64,000 nt of DNA, from assembly GCF_023715245.1 (NCBI RefSeq), contig NZ_JAMBNV010000001.1, forward strand, positions 1,426,001-1,490,000, read 5' to 3'. Shown here piece after piece: positions 63,083-64,000 of this stretch (the first letter of the stretch is position 1; each line of letters starts with the position of its first letter). Origin of the DNA: Sporosarcina luteola. Its GTDB lineage: Bacteria > Bacillota > Bacilli > Bacillales_A > Planococcaceae. Under the pieces are notes generated by a model. That model was not told the origin of the DNA. It saw only the letters and a program-made list of their open reading frames with translations, and searched no databases. The position numbers and the translations under genes are program-made.

Positions 63083-64000
63083 TAAAATCAATGAATTATA
63101 CGATAGGAAACGGGAAATCGAACTAGGCGGAGGAGATGAACGGATCGCCAGACAGCATGAAAAAGGGAAGTTGACAGCCCGTGAACGGATCAATCTTTTG
63201 CTGGATGAAGGTTCATTTGTCGAATTGAATCCTTTCGTCATACATAGGACTCGTGATTTTGGCATGGACAAGCAGATTGGGCCAGGAGACGGCGTCGTGA
63301 CAGGATACGGGAAGATTGACGGACGTCCTGTTTATTTATTCTCACAAGATTTCACTGTTTTCGGCGGCGCTCTAGGAGAAATGCACGCCATGAAAATTGC
63401 GAACGTCATGGACTTGGCCGCGAAGAATGGCGCACCATTCATAGGTTTAAACGATTCAGGAGGCGCGCGTATTCAAGAAGGTGTCGTATCACTCGATGGT
63501 TACGGTGAAATTTTCTATCGAAATGCGATTTATTCAGGAGTCATCCCTCAAATTTCTGTCATTTTAGGGCCATGTGCAGGTGGGGCGGTCTATTCCCCTG
63601 CTATCACCGATTTTGTATTCATGACGGACGAAACGAGCCAAATGTTCATCACAGGTCCGAAAGTCATTGAAACGGTGACAGGTGAAAAAATCACATCTGA
63701 AGATTTAGGTGGATCAAAAGTACATAATTCAATTAGCGGGAACGCCCATTTCCGCGGCAAAGATGAGAAGACGGTTTTGGAACAAGTGCGTCATCTGCTA
63801 TCCTATCTTCCGCAAAACAATGATGAAAAAACTCCAATGCTCGATACAACGTCGGAGGAAGACTATCGAAACGATCTGGCGGATGTCGTCCCTTACGAAA
63901 CGATTCGCCCTTACGATGTACGTAAAGTCATCGAACAAGTTGTCGATGAAAATTCATTTCTCGAAGTGCAGGCGGAATTTGCGAAGAACGCAGTTGTCGG
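63069..64000 (+). CDS. mmdA: acyl-CoA carboxylase beta subunit (MmdA/PccB type), partial
   Basis: Carboxyltransferase subunit running past the window end; 310 codons are seen from ATG 63069 inside the mce gene. Sequence KLTARERINLLLDEGSFVEL, GKIDGRPVYLFSQDFTVFGG, NDSGGARIQEGV and GPCAGGAVYSPAITDF are the oxyanion-hole and CoA-binding blocks of propionyl-CoA carboxylase or methylmalonyl-CoA decarboxylase. The neighbours (mce, mutAB) place it in the propionyl-CoA to succinyl-CoA route. B. subtilis yqjD is the positional relative. Confidence 0.92.
   Translation, partial: MDIYDKINELYDRKREIELGGGDERIARQHEKGKLTARERINLLLDEGSFVELNPFVIHRTRDFGMDKQIGPGDGVVTGYGKIDGRPVYLFSQDFTVFGGALGEMHAMKIANVMDLAAKNGAPFIGLNDSGGARIQEGVVSLDGYGEIFYRNAIYSGVIPQISVILGPCAGGAVYSPAITDFVFMTDETSQMFITGPKVIETVTGEKITSEDLGGSKVHNSISGNAHFRGKDEKTVLEQVRHLLSYLPQNNDEKTPMLDTTSEEDYRNDLADVVPYETIRPYDVRKVIEQVVDENSFLEVQAEFAKNAVV

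Noticed and set aside
1-64000. CRISPR arrays, tRNA or rRNA genes, prophage
   Set aside because: No regularly spaced direct repeats, no cloverleaf or rRNA sequence and no phage structural genes were seen by eye.

Overview
The window is a chromosomal segment from a low-to-mid GC Gram-positive of the order Bacillales, most likely the Planococcaceae (Sporosarcina-like). The reasons are near-continuous gene order with the Bacillus subtilis yqg-yqh-yqi region (rpmG, yqgN, ltaS/yqgS, yqgX, comG, gcv, lipM, aroQ, efp, spoIIIA, acc, nusB, folD, xse, dxs, argR, recN, spoIVB, spo0A, bkd), strong AGGAGG-type ribosome sites with frequent TTG/GTG starts, and a cobalamin-dependent ribonucleotide reductase plus methylmalonyl-CoA mutase, a combination I associate with that family. 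The genus is inference.

Layout. 1-6.4 kb: envelope and housekeeping genes (an MltG/YceG-like fragment, L33, 5-formyl-THF cyclo-ligase, lipoteichoic acid synthase, a YqgU lipoprotein, YqgX hydrolase). 6.7-10.4 kb: complete comGA-GG competence pilus operon behind ComK-like AT boxes. 10.4-16.7 kb: shikimate kinase, then a tandem glycine riboswitch controlling gcvT-gcvPA-gcvPB, then a rhodanese and the octanoyltransferase LipM. 16.8-21.2 kb: nrdJ, broken by three group I introns. 21.3-26.7 kb: two unplaced genes, yqhQ, yqhR, aroQ, pepQ, efp. 26.8-29.5 kb: a reduced spoIIIA operon. 29.6-32.0 kb: accB-accC-yqhY. 32.1-43.2 kb: nusB, folD, xseAB, ispA, dxs, tlyA, argR, recN, spoIVB, spo0A. 43.2-46.6 kb: FapA-like protein, glycerophosphodiesterase, then an 0.8-kb gene-poor stretch full of inverted repeats. 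46.6-56.8 kb: bkdR-ptb-bcd-buk-lpdV-bkdAA-bkdAB-bkdB for branched-chain amino acid breakdown and branched fatty-acid primers. 57-64 kb: mutA-mutB-meaB, a bacilliredoxin, the 31-residue Prli42, methylmalonyl-CoA epimerase and an acyl-CoA carboxylase beta subunit running off the end.

The most unusual system is nrdJ. Four exons (264, 10, 207 and 372 codons) rebuild an 853-residue class II reductase with all junctions between codons. Each intron shows an internal guide sequence that pairs with the exon end through a terminal U-G, a P7 pairing and a terminal G. Introns 1 and 2 share core sequence and flank a 30-nt micro-exon. Intron 1 carries a LAGLIDADG endonuclease with an N-terminal HTH. Intron 3 cuts the catalytic N-x-C-x-E motif. 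Introns 1 and 2 begin with an in-frame stop codon.

Other points: spoIIIAA, spoIIIAB and yqhV are missing at the place where a fragment of a dispersed repeat lies, and several remaining SpoIIIA proteins are short. BkdR lacks the GAFTGA loop and both expected arginine fingers, and its gene has a clean sigma-A promoter. The YqhL rhodanese has Asp in place of the catalytic Cys.

The genes work together in blocks: glycine cleavage, FolD and 5-formyl-THF cyclo-ligase in one-carbon metabolism; bkd products (propionyl-CoA from isoleucine and valine) feeding the methylmalonyl-CoA genes; and two cobalamin-dependent enzymes (NrdJ, MutAB), which implies B12 synthesis or uptake elsewhere. No tRNA, rRNA, CRISPR array or prophage was seen.
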